DNA from: Coptis chinensis
Taxonomy: Eukaryota; Streptophyta; Magnoliopsida; Ranunculales; Ranunculaceae
Assembly: GCA_015680905.1 (NCBI GenBank)
Contig: CM027378.1
Coordinates: forward strand, 5,146,001-5,210,000
Length of the DNA: 64,000 nt
Direction of reading: 5' to 3'
Shown: positions 9,082 to 22,600 of the stretch, piece by piece
Position numbering within the stretch: the first letter of the stretch is position 1
How the letters are laid out: every line of letters starts with the position of its first letter
Notes under the pieces: generated by a model
What the model was told of the DNA's origin: nothing
Databases searched by the model: none
Seen by the model: only the letters and a program-made list of their open reading frames with translations
Made by a program: the position numbers and the translations under genes

Positions 9082-10470
9082 TGGGGTAGCCCAATGCAAT
9101 TTCATGAGTGCCCAATTAAACTACATTCTTGTTTCTTATCTTTCGTGCCTTCTAAAAAACACAACCGAGTACAAATCTCGAGAATTCTCTGAGCCCTTGC
9201 TACTATTTCATATATACAAATTTTCTTGGAGCTAAATAACATAGATCAAGCGATGAAAAACCAAAACCCATAAAATTTATTCATCCCCAAAACTGAATTG
9301 AAGCTTTTCAATTCAATTGTTCATTCAACATCACAAATTCTTTTTCAAATCAATCCAATACATCATTTCAATATCAAAAATAAGTTTTCAACCCGATTCA
9401 GTCTAATCAATTAGATCACTGTTTTGATTCAAGTTCTAATCACTTGAATCTATTCAAATCATTTGAAGTTGTTCTAAACACTTGAATTTGTTTTCGATCA
9501 AGCTTTTGATCAAATACTATTAAGAAGCAAGATGAATTCACTCACAAATATTGGGAATTTTGTACCAATTAAAGGATAACTATATTCTATGGCGATCACC
9601 TTTTAATTTATTCCAATCATCAGAAGCAATGATTTAACAGGGTTTATAGATGGAACCTCAATTCGTCCAAACGAATTTCTCATTAATGAAGCTAGTGATG
9701 AAACAATAAATCCTTGTTTTTTTTACAAAATGGTAGTACAAGAAATAAATATCAGAATCTGCTTATCTGGCTTATTGCCACTATCTCAAAATCACTACTT
9801 CCTTATGTTGTTGGAGCACCTTCAGTGAGTGTTCTGTGGACTACTCTAGAAAAACGATTCTCATCTATTTCAAGGTCTCATAAACTTCAACTCAAAGCTA
9901 AGCTTCAATGCTTGATCGAAGAAATAAAGGTATTCAAACTATCTCTGAATTTTTGCAACAAATAAAGGAAATATTAGATAACCTTGCTACTGTAGAAAAT
10001 CCAATAGAATAAGAGGATTTAGTGATAATGCATATTTTAAATGGCTTATGTTAAGCAAGAATTTACTAAACTAAATACTAATGCATAAACACTAATACAT
10101 AATCTAACAAACATGTGTTTAAATCAATACTCTCTCTCTCTCTCCTATCACGTAATATAGATCTAGTAAATGTTCGAATCCACTGTTAAACTATAACGAC
10201 TAAATAGAATTCAACTAATTAAATCAAGATAAACAATGGTGAGAGTAATAAATTATTTGAAGGATTTCTATTCTATAATTAAACTAATGATTATATTCTT
10301 AATCTAATTTAATTAAGCAATAAAAATATGATATGAAGAATGAAAAGAAACTAAAGAGTGATAATTCACCTAATGATTTATTTCATGCCAAATTCAAATT
10401 ACTCATTGAAAATTAATCTTCTTGAGGTTTTTCCGTAATGTTCTAATCTAAAGCCTCAAACTTTATTATC

Positions 10471-10606
10471 ATTTTTATTTTTATTTTATTGGTAAGACTG
10501 TTTTAAATGAGATCAGTAATTTTTTGATGCTGACGTGATTCGAGCCCCAGACTTCTGGTATCAACACCCAAAGGTTTTACCGACGTTACTAGTCGGCACC
10601 TGCAAT
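10471..10606 (-). mobile_element. SINE-like element, about 136 bp
   Basis: On the minus strand the element starts GGTGCCGACTAGTAACG, contains a box-B-like GGGCTCGAATC preceded at a suitable distance by a box-A-like TAGTAACGTCGG, and ends in an A/T-rich tail. It is flanked by a 9-bp direct repeat TTTATTATC (10462-10470 and 10607-10615), as expected for LINE-mediated insertion of a tRNA-derived SINE. Confidence 0.65.
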
Positions 10607-10960
10607 TTTATTATCCCTAGCAACAACTTACATTTCTATAGTCATTGTTGCTAACATGTAGGATAATTACAACTAAACATCTCTGTTCTAATCATAACAA
10701 TCATTGGTTTAATTCAATATACACTTTATCTCTAAACATGCATAAGAAACTAAACCTATTAAAACATACACAATGAATAATTATAATTTAACAATACTAC
10801 AAGAAAAAAAAAAAGCTTTATATCACTATTAAACAGTGACAAACAGACAAAAAGTCTTTTCTCACTGTTTTTTTTTTCCCAAAACCATGATGGAGTGGGG
10901 GTCATTTATTTTTTTTCCCAAAACTGTCACAAATATTTGTTCCAGACTAGTCTGTATCTA

Positions 10961-11175
10961 CCATAAAAAATGGTAACAACTGCTAAAAAACCATCACAAC
11001 AAATCATATCATTTGTGACGGTTTTAAATAAACGGTTATGCATTCATCCTTTTTAACAGTCATAAAACCATAAAAAAAATGGTAACAACTGCTAAAAAAC
11101 CGTCACAACAAATCATATCATTTGTGACGGTTTTAAATAAATTGTTATGCATTCATCTTTTTGAACAGTCATAAA
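10961..11175. repeat. 107-bp direct tandem duplication in the CACTA subterminal zone
   Basis: Two copies start at 10961 and 11068 (CCATAAAAAATGGTAAC...), each with the palindromic pair CATCACAA / TTTGTGACGG around ATCATATC. They are likely amplified subterminal repeats. Confidence 0.7.
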
Positions 11176-11244
11176 AAGTACCATTAGTTATGACGGTTTG
11201 GGTAAAACCGTGATATGTATATTTTTTTTTTATTAAAAAAAGAA

Positions 11245-11249
<5 letters not shown>

Positions 11250-11304
<55 letters not shown>
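11250..11304. repeat. (TA)n microsatellite
   Basis: About 27 TA units immediately left of the first MITE copy. Confidence 0.95.
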
Positions 11305-11305
<1 letters not shown>

Positions 11306-11679
11306 GTCGACATACAGAAATGACATACGGAATTAACATACGCAATCCTACCTACCTACATAATGAACTAAAAGCTGATTTTATGGAGATGTGATCTCCA
11401 CAACATGGAGATCATCTCCACAAAAAATCAGCTCCTTTGAACATGTCTAACCCTACCAAAAATTGAGTTCAAATTAGAAATTTATGTGACAGTCCAGAAT
11501 TTTAACACTTTTTTGACAAGACTAGACACATCCGATTAAGTTGATTTTTTGTGGAGATACTATCCATGGTAGGGAGATAATATCTACCAAAAATTTGCCC
11601 TTAGAGCAATGTGCAAGTCCGCTTTTGGATTGCGTATGTCAATTCAGTATGTCATTTCTGTATGTCGACGTAGCCAGCC
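11303..11679. mobile_element. MITE copy A with about 50-bp terminal inverted repeats
   Basis: The left end TACGTCGACATACAGAAATG is inverted at the right end (CATTTCTGTATGTCGACGTA). Smaller inverted motifs lie inside (GGAGATCATCTCC). A duplicated right-terminal segment (11680-11721) follows before copy B. No coding capacity. Superfamily not determined, because no clear target duplication is visible. Confidence 0.65.
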
Positions 11680-11721
11680 ATGTCAATTCAGTATGTCATT
11701 TCTGTATGTCGACGTAGCCAG

Positions 11722-12096
11722 GGGCTGGCTACGTCGACATACAGAAATGACATAGGGAATTAATATACGCAATCCTACCTACCTACATAATGAACTAAAA
11801 GCTGATTTTATGGAGATCATCTCCACAAAAAATCAGCTCCTTTGAACATGTCTAACCCTACCAAAAATTGAGTTCAAATTAGAAATTTATGTGACGGTCC
11901 ATAATTTTAACACTCTTTAGACACTCTTTTGATAAGACTAGACACATCCAATTGAGCTGATTTTTTGTGGAGATACTATCCATGGTAGGGAGATAATATC
12001 TACCAAAAATCAGCCCTTAGAGCAATATACAAGTCCGCTTTTGGATTGCGTATGTCAATTCAGTATGTCATTTCTGTATGTCGATGTAGCCAGCCC
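11722..12096. mobile_element. MITE copy B, same family as copy A, head-to-tail
   Basis: It begins GGGCTGGCTACGTCGACATA and ends with the inverted form ending AGCCAGCCC. Its interior is nearly the same as copy A, with a short extra segment and a deletion in the left third. The end is followed by the palindrome CCGTATATATATATACGG. Confidence 0.7.
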
Positions 12097-12370
12097 GTAT
12101 ATATATATACGGGACCCGCAATAGACTACACACCTAAATAAACTACATACCTAAATATGATCCATTAAATTTCAAGTAACACTTATATATATTGCTAATT
12201 TCATTGAAACATTCCAATCCCCTTTTAATAACCAATATATATTTGTACTTAATCGTAAAACATAATTAAATAAATAACACATTTCCCATCTAATTCATAT
12301 AAATATAATCAGCCTAATCCAAATCTAAATGAAAAAATAACCTAATTTCGTCAAAGTCAATCACCAACAT
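12097..12370. other. Spacer inside the CACTA element
   Basis: A+T-rich; nothing recognised. Confidence 0.4.
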
Positions 12371-13850
12371 TGATAAGTGCTCAAAAAGTACAATTTAACC
12401 CTCGATTATGCCTCTTGTTTAGCCATCTTAGTGGACTAATAATGTTTGTAAGTTATGTTTTAAGATCTACAGGTGAAAAAGAGAGTTTTGTAGAATATTA
12501 GAGAAAAAGGGGTAAAATGGAGCAATTCGGAGCATTAAGGATCACATGGGAAGCCCGTGGACAATCATGGAGAAAGCCAAGGAATTGAAGCTATTAAAGA
12601 TGCGACTTGGACCTATTTTAAAGCCTATTTGGAAGCCCAAGGCCAAAGGATTTGTTGCTTGGACCAAATCCCGCAAAAGAGGATAAAAGGATAGAGCAGA
12701 AAAGACAAAATAGGCTTACGCATCTGGGACGCATGGATCGAGCGTCCAGACGCATGAATCGACACTATAGCCAATTCCTTCTCAGTTTTGGAGACGAAGT
12801 TGGACTCTGAAAGAAGTTTATTTGTATTAGGAAACAAATGACGGTTTGGAATGCTTCTAGAGCTCATTGTAACCCTTATAAATAGAGGACCTAAGTGCCT
12901 CATGTAGATGGCCAATTCACTTATATTCTTGTCTCCAGAACTTAAGGCAGAGAGAGATTAATAATAAAAAATCAGTTTTAACTAGCTGAGTCTTAATAAA
13001 TTAGTCTTTCTAGTCTTATGTTCTTCGACACTTCTTCTTCTCATTCTTCGTGTTCTTCCTTCTTTATGGAAGGCTAATCTTCTCCTTCAAGGGAGGAGAT
13101 GAAGCCAGTGCTTAAGGTTTAATGATTCTTCTGGTTCATGGTGTTCTTCAATCAAGTTAGTTCTTTATGTTTTTAGTTATTAGTTCCATTGCCCACACCA
13201 GGGGATGGAAGTATAGAATAGGGTTTATGTTTTGCAATATTAATATCATGCTAGTGTTCTTTACTTTTCTTCTAGTATAGTTCTTTAGAGTTAGGGAAGT
13301 ATTCTTTGTGTTGCCTTAGAAGGGGTAGCTCAGGGAGTGGCTGCCTAGGGGAAGTATTCTTTGTGTTTGCCTTAAGTGGTGATTCATTGAATGGCCGCCC
13401 TATTAGGAAGTACTCCTTGATGTTGCTCTTGGTAATACATTGAATGGCTGCCCGAGCTTACATAAAAGGAAAGAAGATATTAATAGCATAAACATAGGAA
13501 CAACCTTAAGTAGAGTTAATTGTTAACGATGTTTCGTCCAAGAGAGCATCGGCACTTGCTCGATTACCTAATTGTAGTCTACTTGTAAGAACAACCATGA
13601 AGCAGAAGGTCATAGATCAAAAGTATTGGTGGATTCTAATCTCTTGAATTCCCTCTCTTATAAATTCTCAATAGTTTAGTTAATTTAGTTTAGTTTAGCA
13701 TTAGAATCTAAATCTCTATAATCATAGTTTTTAATCCCTTAAACCCCATTTCCAGTCCTGTCCTTCACATAACATACACTTAAAAGTGGAACGATACCAT
13801 ACTCATCCTTTACTTATTGAGGGATAATTAGGTTTTGATACGCTTCTATT
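12371..13850 (+). mobile_element. LTR-like segment (probably Ty3/gypsy), solo or truncated
   Basis: It starts TGATAAGTGCTCAAAAAG, a common plant LTR start. It has a core promoter (TTATAAATAGAGG near 12877) followed by a non-coding, polypyrimidine-rich leader, and includes three imperfect repeats of a GGAAGTATTCTTTG...GGCTGCC unit at 13296-13455. The right boundary (near GTTTTGATACG, about 13845) is estimated. No internal coding domain follows. Old fossil. Confidence 0.45.
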
Positions 13851-14260
13851 TGTTCAACGACCATCATCTATCTACATCATTCATACACCATCTACACACA
13901 AAAAGGAGTGAGTGTCAAACATATGAACAAATTGGACAAATCCACAACACTTTCCCAACTGGTAGTATTCATTCCTCCAAAGGAACCCCAAAATCCTATC
14001 TCACATCTTTTAACATACTAGCCCACTTGAATCCTGCAATTGAAAAGAGGTGGTGACACTCAATATAACTTGATATAAAATAGTCAGTAAATGCACCGAT
14101 ATACAAGGTAACCAAGTAATCTAGGCATGCACAAATTATATATAAGATATTTCTTAAGGATTTAAAGTAAATCATTAGTAGGTATGATAGTTGAATGCAA
14201 AATAGTTAACTCAAGATCATAAATACCTATGTGAATAAGTAAAATTGCAACTGTTAATAT
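13851..14260. other. Spacer with no recognisable feature
   Basis: Short open frames only; no family resemblance seen. Confidence 0.35.
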
Positions 14261-14263
14261 ATC

Positions 14264-17090
14264 TATAGCGCCCCGAATTTTTTAGACAATTGAATATTTA
14301 GATAAAAGAGCTCGATCCAAATATTCAATCGTCTAATAAATCAAGACGTGAGCGGGTTCGACTCACATGAGTCCAACTAGAACTAAAGTATAAAACACCC
14401 TTTGAACATCGCGTTCAAAGAAATTTCAACAGAGTTTCCTCTGTATTTCCAACATTTCATAAAACCTGTCATAACCTGAAATTCAAATAGTATACTTCCA
14501 TTTAATATATAAAAAACCTCAGCCGTAACCCAACTACTAAAAGATATATTGATTCGTGGCACCAACTACTTAACCATCTCGACAAATGCCAGTAAAATCA
14601 AGTAGTTGCAGCGCCCCGAAACCAATTCAATCTCTTACTCTAGATCGGTCTTTCACACTTGGAACACTCATCAGTGTCATAATTTCTACCTAATGGATGC
14701 ATTCTAATAAGAATTCATTTTTAAAGACAGTAAAGAAATCATAATTTATTACAACACACACTTAGAAGGAATAAATTTGAAATTAAAATAAATAGGTGAA
14801 GGAACCGTTGTATCACTCAGAGTGCGCTTCATTCACGTTAAATTGTTCTTAACTTGCCCGTATGCCTTTTCTTGTCTTATGGAAGCACCTGTTCATCCCT
14901 GTGAAGATACTCCAATGCTCAATGTTGGATACGTAGTCAATATATAATAATCAACTTGAAATGAAATTGAAAACAAAAGACAAGATTAACACATACCTTT
15001 AGCTACTTAATACTACTTACCGTGTTCTTATGAAATATTTGTAAGTGTATCAATTACCGGAATTTCATTAAACACGTTAGCAAGCAATGTTAATCAATAT
15101 TACCAATAGATTTAAATCATGCCCAAAACGTACGAATATAATTTAACCAAAATTTATTAATACTAAAACAGGTTAAACACTCGACTTCCTTGTACAAGGG
15201 ATAGGGGTTTTCCTATGAAAGCGGCTGAGCAATGTGGGTGCCTACGTACCCTTTTGGGATCAAGCCAGTCGTAGTTCTCTTATTGATAAGGTGTTTCTAT
15301 AGGAATGGATTAAGCCATTTTCGATGAGGAAGCCGGTATGGGTTCCTCACTCATGTTCTAATCATGTAACGTCCACTAATTGATTCTCAACCTTGAATCT
15401 GTATTCTACATGTACGTCACTTCACTTCTAATCTTCAAGTTTCCCCAAATACTCAATCAAACAAACAACTCTCAATACCAATAAAAGAATATTAACTTAT
15501 TTTTATTCGAACTAGCCAAAAATATAATTACGCGAGAAAAACAAACAACAAATTACACGTGGCCTAGCGTTGTCCCTAGCAAATGGCATGAGTGACTTGG
15601 ATGCGGCCTGGTATATATATATATATATAGTTTAATTCCTTGGGTTCAATCTATAAATTACTAGCGCACCCTTGGCCTTAATCTACTATATGAATAATCC
15701 ACCAAAGTATATAGACTCAAGCTCCTTGCCGCAAATAGCAAGTTATTAAAAGCCAACACAAAGAGAAACCCAGTCTAACTATTCGTACCTGGTGTATGGA
15801 CACCTTACCGTTTACATTCTTGAAAGTGTTTCGAAGACTAGGTAGACCTTGAATTTGGGAGTGGTAGGTGTTGTTCATGTACGCCACGCCCCCACCCAAC
15901 TGTTCCTCAAATATTTAGCCTGGAGAACAACAAGGGAAACTTCCACCCAAAACTCATCAAAAGTCACGAAGTCGCCTTATCGATCTATCCAAGCTTTCCC
16001 CCTCTAGCTTCGTGTCGAGTTTTCCTTTTTCGCTAGTAAAAAAAAGAATCGGACCTCAAGGACACCTCTCCTGTCCGCCACCTAGCACCTTAAGGTTTAT
16101 CCTCCCTCTCCAGAAGCCAGCCATACGTGGCTAACTAATAAAACAGACCCCTAGCCTCCCCTTCATCACTTCGTGTCTATCCCATAGTTAAAGGCTAAAG
16201 CCTTATTAGTAGCTCATGCCCAACTCACCCAATATAGCTAGGCCCAAAAAAATAAAGCATTACCAATATAATATAAAGGCCCAACATAATAACAAGCCCA
16301 ATACAATACACATGCCCAATATAAAAATAACCATCAATGAAAAGCTCATAATCCTCAAAGTCCGCCAATAATAAACGTTAAAACCCCGCCATATATCTAC
16401 TAATTGACTGATGGTTACAAACAATAAATTTACATTAACTTTGGAAATTACTGCGTCAAATACCCATACCAAAATTTGTAATTATTAGAATACTTAAATA
16501 AAACAGATACCAACACTCGTCACCCACATCAGTCTACACCAATTATTCTATAGTAGCACTGAACTAACATATAAAATGACTAAATTGCCCTTAGTGAAAT
16601 TCCAAGTCATTACAATATCTAAGGGGTAAGTCGACCGAAACTATTTGAAACAAACTACAAGTCATTATAAGCATCTTATAAGAAACCCTGATATCGCAAA
16701 CAAACAATCTGTCAATTGTTAAGTTAAACCAAGATAGACTTAGGTCCAATACCCATTAATTGTTCTTGGGGAACACATGTACAACTCAAACCCTTTGTGA
16801 ATAACTCAAACACTTAATTACAACCAAGTACAAAGCTCCTATATATAAATAAATAAACATACTGCCAATGCTTTAGCCTACCCCAAGGAGATGAAAAAAA
16901 ATGTATATGTACACTTTAATCAATTTTAAGTGCCTAAGAGTCGAAAAGTAAACTACTAAAATTCATTATCAGTGTAAGTATATGAACGATAAAAATTTCA
17001 GTTTGAACAGTCTAACCTGTTAGTTTTGTAGCTTTTAGCACAGACATCGACAAGTAATGAAACTTGGTTCACTTGAATGTAGACTCGACG
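14264..17090. repeat. Unclassified repeat region with GCGCCCCGAA motifs, possibly a long LTR fragment
   Basis: GCGCCCCGAA occurs at about 14269 and 14611, a motif often found at the start of long plant gypsy LTRs. Another stretch near 15235-15260 (GGTGCCTACGTACCC) resembles sequences common in plant retroelement leaders. I could not find paired ends or coding domains, so the class is left open. A short TA run lies near 15612-15630. Confidence 0.25.
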
Positions 17091-18999
17091 GGGTAACGTG
17101 TAGGTAGCGGAATCCCAGCTTGAACACGACTCAAACTTTCTGTCTGTGCACACTGCTAAACACAACTACTATCACTTTTGCTAGTAACATCACCAAATAT
17201 CAGCCTTTCAAATAGAGACTAATAGCATCAACTTGGTGATGATGTCCACTGAAATATAAGAAACATTCTACAGTAGAATCATCATATAAACATGGAAACA
17301 AAAGAAAATAATCATCATATAGAGAAGTATAGTAACATAAACAAAAGAATTATTGGGAAAAAAAAAAAGTACATAGTAATTAAGAAGCACCTAATATTCA
17401 TAAAGGGCCAAATTCAAGTCCTTGTTCAAAGAGCACAACCATGAAACTACAAGCAACAGAAATAGATTCCTTCTTTACTTCCCTGACCCTAAACAAAATG
17501 ACATAAGAGCTTAAGCTAGATTCCAGGCGACCATCACCTATTTCATATCACCAGGACTTAGGTAGCATCCAAATATAACAATTTATATATCTCTATTTTA
17601 CATAATGACATTTTTTATTTTACTCACGAGAAACACTACCATGGCAATTCAAACGACAACATAATATATACAAAAGGAATATTCATACCACATGAACACC
17701 GGTGAATTGAGACATAAGAATTCCAGTTTTAATTTGCTTCTGAAGAAGTTTTCCAGCTCTACAACTCTTCAACCCTATCTTATGTTATAGTTTGTAATAC
17801 AAACAACAATCATCTTACCAACACTATACACATTGGTTGATTGTGCAGCTAAGTTTGGCACCAATTGAGGTTGCCCACTAGAGATATACCCGAATTTATT
17901 CCGTGTCGAGTAAAGATAATTGGAAATACCCGAATTGATGTGAAGAGAAATTTGGAAGCTGAAAAAAAAAATATAATATGTATAGCAACTTGGAATTTAA
18001 AATATACCATTTTTATCAGAAACTAAACCCTTGAAACCCCAATTCTAAACCCTAACAACCCAAGCATGCTATATTATTGAAATTGAAAAACAATTAATGG
18101 ATATTAAAGGGGGAGAATGAGAGAGACAGAGAGCTCTAAACTTGTTCGCCTTGCTTATTCCTCCGCGACTCCTTTCAATAAGCAATAGGTACCTTCAAGT
18201 ATTCATCCCAAACAACACTGCTAGTGGTGAACAACAAGTAATTTGATGCCAACCAAAGCCAAATAAAATAGTAAGGTCTTTTGCGACTTTGTATTTTGCC
18301 TTCAAATTATTCCCACCGACTTTGGTGAACCCATTTTCGGTGAGATTACTATCTAAAGTCTACTTAACCACCACATCCAAAAATATCACATAAAAGGCGT
18401 TGTTCCAATTTGCACGTCCTTTTCCAGAAATGGTACCTTTACCCATCTATATATAGTGACAACAACTAATGATACGTGTAAGCGAAACTTCTCAACATAT
18501 AGTGATGTTGCAAAGTGATTAACAACCATATAAGTAGCAAGTGAAGAAAGGATTATATTTGAAACTAGTTGAGGCATGGTGTACAAACAATGACCAATAT
18601 ATAACTTAATAGTTGCATGAGTATGATATGTTTAACAACTATAAAATTAGATAAAAGTAAGTCACACAATATAAGACTTGCCTTTGACTTTCTCCGTTGA
18701 AAGGGCGTTAAATGTAGCTTACACGAAGTTGTGCAGGCAATGGGGCTTCTTGAATACTTTCACCTGAAAAAATTGTATACTATGTCATTGGAATTTTACA
18801 AAGAAGACAATGTCTACAATGTCAAAATCATTATGCAAATGGAACAAACACGCTAACCAGCGTCCACACAAACATGAAAAAACAGACACATACATTTCTA
18901 AAGGCTACAATATCATATACACTGGCCTAAAATTTGAATGCTCTGACATCTAATTTGAATGGTTGACTAATATTAGTCTACTAACATGTTCATAAGATT
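17091..18999. other. Low-information interior of the CACTA element
   Basis: No domain or repeat recognised. Scattered motifs such as ACCCTAACAACCC near 18050 and a purine-rich GAGAGACAGAGAG near 18120 could be leader remnants of captured genes, but this is not supported further. Confidence 0.3.
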
Positions 19000-19680
19000 T
19001 CAAAAAGAACAGGGGGATTTTATGTAAGAGTGGATCGAACTGAAATAAGCCCCAACAGGATCGTAATATGAAGAACTCAGAGAGAAGAAGCTACTTCTAC
19101 TAGTGAAAATAGAGCTGGAGGCCATCACAAGGCACAAGGTACAACGCACACATTCTGTTTGATAAACAAAAAAAAGTAGAAACCAATAGCAAGTACACAG
19201 ATAGAGAGAGATAAGTGGGCGAATTAGAAGCGATCCAAATCCAATAACTGACCTAAACCCCCAATTAACGCAATCTCTCCATTGCATCAAACCCATCCAA
19301 AACAAACCTCTACACCATCGGCCAATGTCAATCGATTAAAAAAAAAGTCATATTTCAACATCAATATTGCATTTATGAACATACTTGTTGTTCATCAGTT
19401 ATTTAGTAGATAGAAATTGATCAGATTTTGTACCGTTAGAAATCGAGCTCGAGATGCCAAGTGAGTGAGACTTGAGATCTAATATAAAAAAAATCTCGAC
19501 TTGAGGTGATTTAATAATTAGTGGTGGAGGCGAGAAGAAAGGGCGGTTCAGTGGGGGAGAGAGTGCGACAGTGAGTAGTAGTAGCCTAGGGTTTTTTTCT
19601 TTTCTTTTAATGGGCGAGAGATAACCAAAAAATTTGAGCCTGAAATTTTGAGCGGGTTGGAAAACTTTTCGAAACAAAAA
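19000..19680 (-). other. Possible captured gene leader / first-exon fragment
   Basis: The minus strand at 19590-19440 reads like a plant 5' UTR: AAACCCTAGGCTACTACTAC followed by CTCTCTCCCCCAC, then a serine-rich open frame. CACTA elements commonly pick up gene fragments. No protein family was recognised. Confidence 0.2.
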
Positions 19681-22600
19681 TTGTCACAGTGAAATTACAA
19701 ATTCACAACATTTTATGGCACAACAAAAGTTTTCGAATCCAAAGTTAGTGGGAGACAGAGGGAGGTGAGAGTGAAAGTGGCTGTGTCGTGTTTCAAAATT
19801 AGTTGTTTTTTAGTGGAGTTGTGGCACGCTGGACCAAAAACTAGTTGGGTCATTTGGTCAATATGTAACTATTTTAGTAAAATAGTCACAAATAGTTCTC
19901 CACACATATACACCTTCTTTAGGGAAAAAAAAACCATTTGCGACCGATTCGAAAACACACGTCACTAAAAAAAAATTAAAACATTCACAAAAACCCTTTT
20001 CTGCCATTTGTGATCATTTCGAACAAAACAATCACAAATAACATTTTAAAACAGTCACAAAAAGCTTTTTTTCTACTAGTGTCTATTCCTCATTAGGTTT
20101 CATAATCACTTCCTCTAATTGGAGGATTAGCCTAATATCATTGGAATAACCACAAGAATATGATTAAAAGAATACATTGTGTTATATGGAAGAAGAAAGA
20201 TGGAAGCTTTTTATTACTGGTGAAGGAAGGAAATGATAATGGTGGTTAATTCTAATTCTAACGCTAAAAACTAAACTAAAATTGGATAATACAATAGATG
20301 CTTAGACTTCTAGTTAACCACTATTTTTATAGAGAATAGATAGGGTTTTACATGTTGTGATCTAAATTATATCTCTATATAGGTTCATAGGTTAAAATAT
20401 TTCACTAAGGTCCAATAATCAAAGTCCAAATCTATAGTGTTTTACTGTTGCACCCGTTTGGTTAACTTATACTGCTCCAAATGGGTCAAGGCCTAAACGA
20501 TTAGAAATCTATTTCCGAGCCGGTTATTTTAATATAAAATGGGCCTCAATCAGAGCTCTGAGTTCAAAGATATGCTCAGATTGACTTTCACTTAACTTTT
20601 TTTACTTGGACTTTTTCAGGACTTTTTCTTCATAAATCTTGGCCTTTCTCCATGGTTTTCACCTAAGAATCAATTTAGCTTCTTTTCACGCACAAGTGAA
20701 ATCATTTCAATACTTATTCAACTCCAAAGCCTAAAATACGCAAAAGCAAGTAAATAGTGATAAACTTACATTATTAATAACATAATTGGCTTAAATGAAA
20801 TACTATTATGGGGTTTAAACTACAATTTTGGATGCTTATCAGCTTACCTGCTGAGTATGATTCGTTTTCTACTTAAATAAGAATTATAACTAAACCTGTA
20901 ACATTAGATGAACTGCATGGCCGGATTGTTGTTAATTGAAAAGTTAAACATTAAAACAAGACATAACAATGTGGTACACATTAAAGTAGTAAATCAAGCA
21001 TTTTCTCTTATTCATGCGAATGGTAATAACCGTGGTGGTTACAATGAAACTAGATATAGAGGTGGTTTTTATGGTGGATATAGAGGTAATTCTAATTGTG
21101 GATATATAGGTGGTAATAATAATGGCTATTGAGGTGGTTCTAATGGTTATAGAGGAAGAGGAAGATCTACCGGTTCTTATCGTATTAGAGGTGGCTTTAT
21201 ACAACAATCTTGTTCACAGAACAATCAACAGTTTACTGGACAAAACAAATGTCTTCAGTCAGGACCACCTGGATCAAGGCCATGCACTATGCTATTGATT
21301 GTTATGATCGAATGCATTATGCTTTCCAAGGAAAGATTTCACCACCAAAAACACTCAAGGCAATGGTTGCAAGCAAAAACACTCAAAGTAGTGGGGCATC
21401 TACTTCACAAAAGACATACTACAACTCAAAATCTGGATCACAGTATGATCCTAACAAAGGGTCAAACTGGTATATGGATGGTGGTGCTTCCAATAACATG
21501 ATTGCAGATATGGGTAGCTTGAGCTATTCTAACGCATACTATGGAAGAGGCCAGGTCACAGTTGGAGATGGACAAGTTAAGTCTAAATATTGCTAACTCT
21601 GGTAACTCTACATACTCTACACTCTTCTAGTTCTAAATTCAAGTTAAATAATATCTTTCATATTCCAAAAGTATCATAGAACCTTTATTTATTTGTTCAT
21701 AAATTCACAAAAGACAACAATTGTTCACTTATATTACTTCATCTCATTTTTATGTCAAAGATAATCACACACAAGGGATCCTTTTCCAGGGACTCAATAA
21801 ACAGTCTTTATCTTATGCATCTTTCACAATCAACCAAACCATCTCCACCTCATACAACTTTCATTGGTGAAAGGTCTACATCTAGTAATTGGCACCAAAG
21901 ACTTGGTCGACCATCCTGCAAGTTCTATTTTTCAAATATGGGAATAACATTTGTAGCTCTTGTAAGTTTGGGAAAAGTTGTCAACTTCTCTTTGTATTGT
22001 CAACTTCAAAAAGTTTGCACCTTTGCAATTACTACATGTTGATCTTTGGGGGTCCAAGTACTGCAATAAGTACTCTTGGTTTTAAATATTATGCATCTAT
22101 TGTTGATGACTTTTCTAAATATTATAGGTTGCTTCCTTTATGTCTCAAATCTAACTTCTATAAAGTTTTTCAGCATTTCAAATTACAAATGGAAAATTTG
22201 TTGGATAGGAAAATCAAGATTTTTTAGATCAGATGCTGGAGGAGAGTTTACATGGGATGTTTTTGAAACCATTTTACTAAACTCAGGAATAAAACACCAG
22301 TTTAGTTGTTCCCACACATCACAATAAAATGGTGTGGTGGAGAGAAAGCATAGACACATAGGCTGATTTGAGTAGAACTTTGTTCTCTCAAAGCAATATC
22401 CCACATTCATATTGGATAGAAATATTTCAAACTTCCATTTTTCTAATCAACGGGCTTGCTGTCAAGAGTTTCAAATTACATTTCACCATATGAAAGACTA
22501 TTTCATAAAACACCCAACTACATGATTCTAAAAAGTTTTGGTTGTGTTTGTTACCCTTGGTTGAAACCTTACACCACAAACAAATTTCAAGCCCATAGCA

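Larger units (their letters stand above)
10795..20081. mobile_element. Probable large CACTA (En/Spm)-type element, non-autonomous
   Basis: The left end reads TACTACAAGAAAA...AGCTTT and the right end, on the minus strand, CACTAGTAGAAAAAAAGCTTT. The subterminal zones on both sides are full of ACCGTCACAA/TTTGTGAC-type motifs (10870-11210 and 19930-20065), typical of plant CACTA elements. The left terminal C is changed to T and the 3-bp flanks (CAA and TCT) do not match, so the ends are not proven. No transposase was recognised; the interior holds MITEs, LTR-like pieces and perhaps a captured gene leader. Confidence 0.5.
10049..20841. mobile_element. TG..CA insert with 5-bp duplication in the Copia gag: probable solo LTR, itself interrupted
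   Basis: The insert begins TGTTAAGCA and ends TGCTTATCA, short inverted ends of LTR type. It is flanked by GCTTA on both sides (10044-10048 and 20842-20846), and the Copia gag resumes just beyond it. The two outer portions (10049-10794 and 20082-20841) do not resemble each other, so they are better explained as the two halves of one LTR of about 1.5 kb, with younger DNA in between, than as a pair of LTRs. The right half has a possible promoter (TTTTTATAGAG near 20318). Family unknown. Confidence 0.6.

Noticed and set aside
8553-9235. Overlapping frames with YIYIYIY stretches on both strands
   Set aside because: Products of the TA microsatellite and the foldback arms.
11303-12096. CRISPR-like array
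   Set aside because: Repeats are two long inverted-repeat elements, not short regular repeats with spacers, and the sequence is plant nuclear.
10049-20841. Full LTR retrotransposon with two LTRs
   Set aside because: The left and right outer portions are not similar and no coding domain lies between; a single interrupted LTR fits better.
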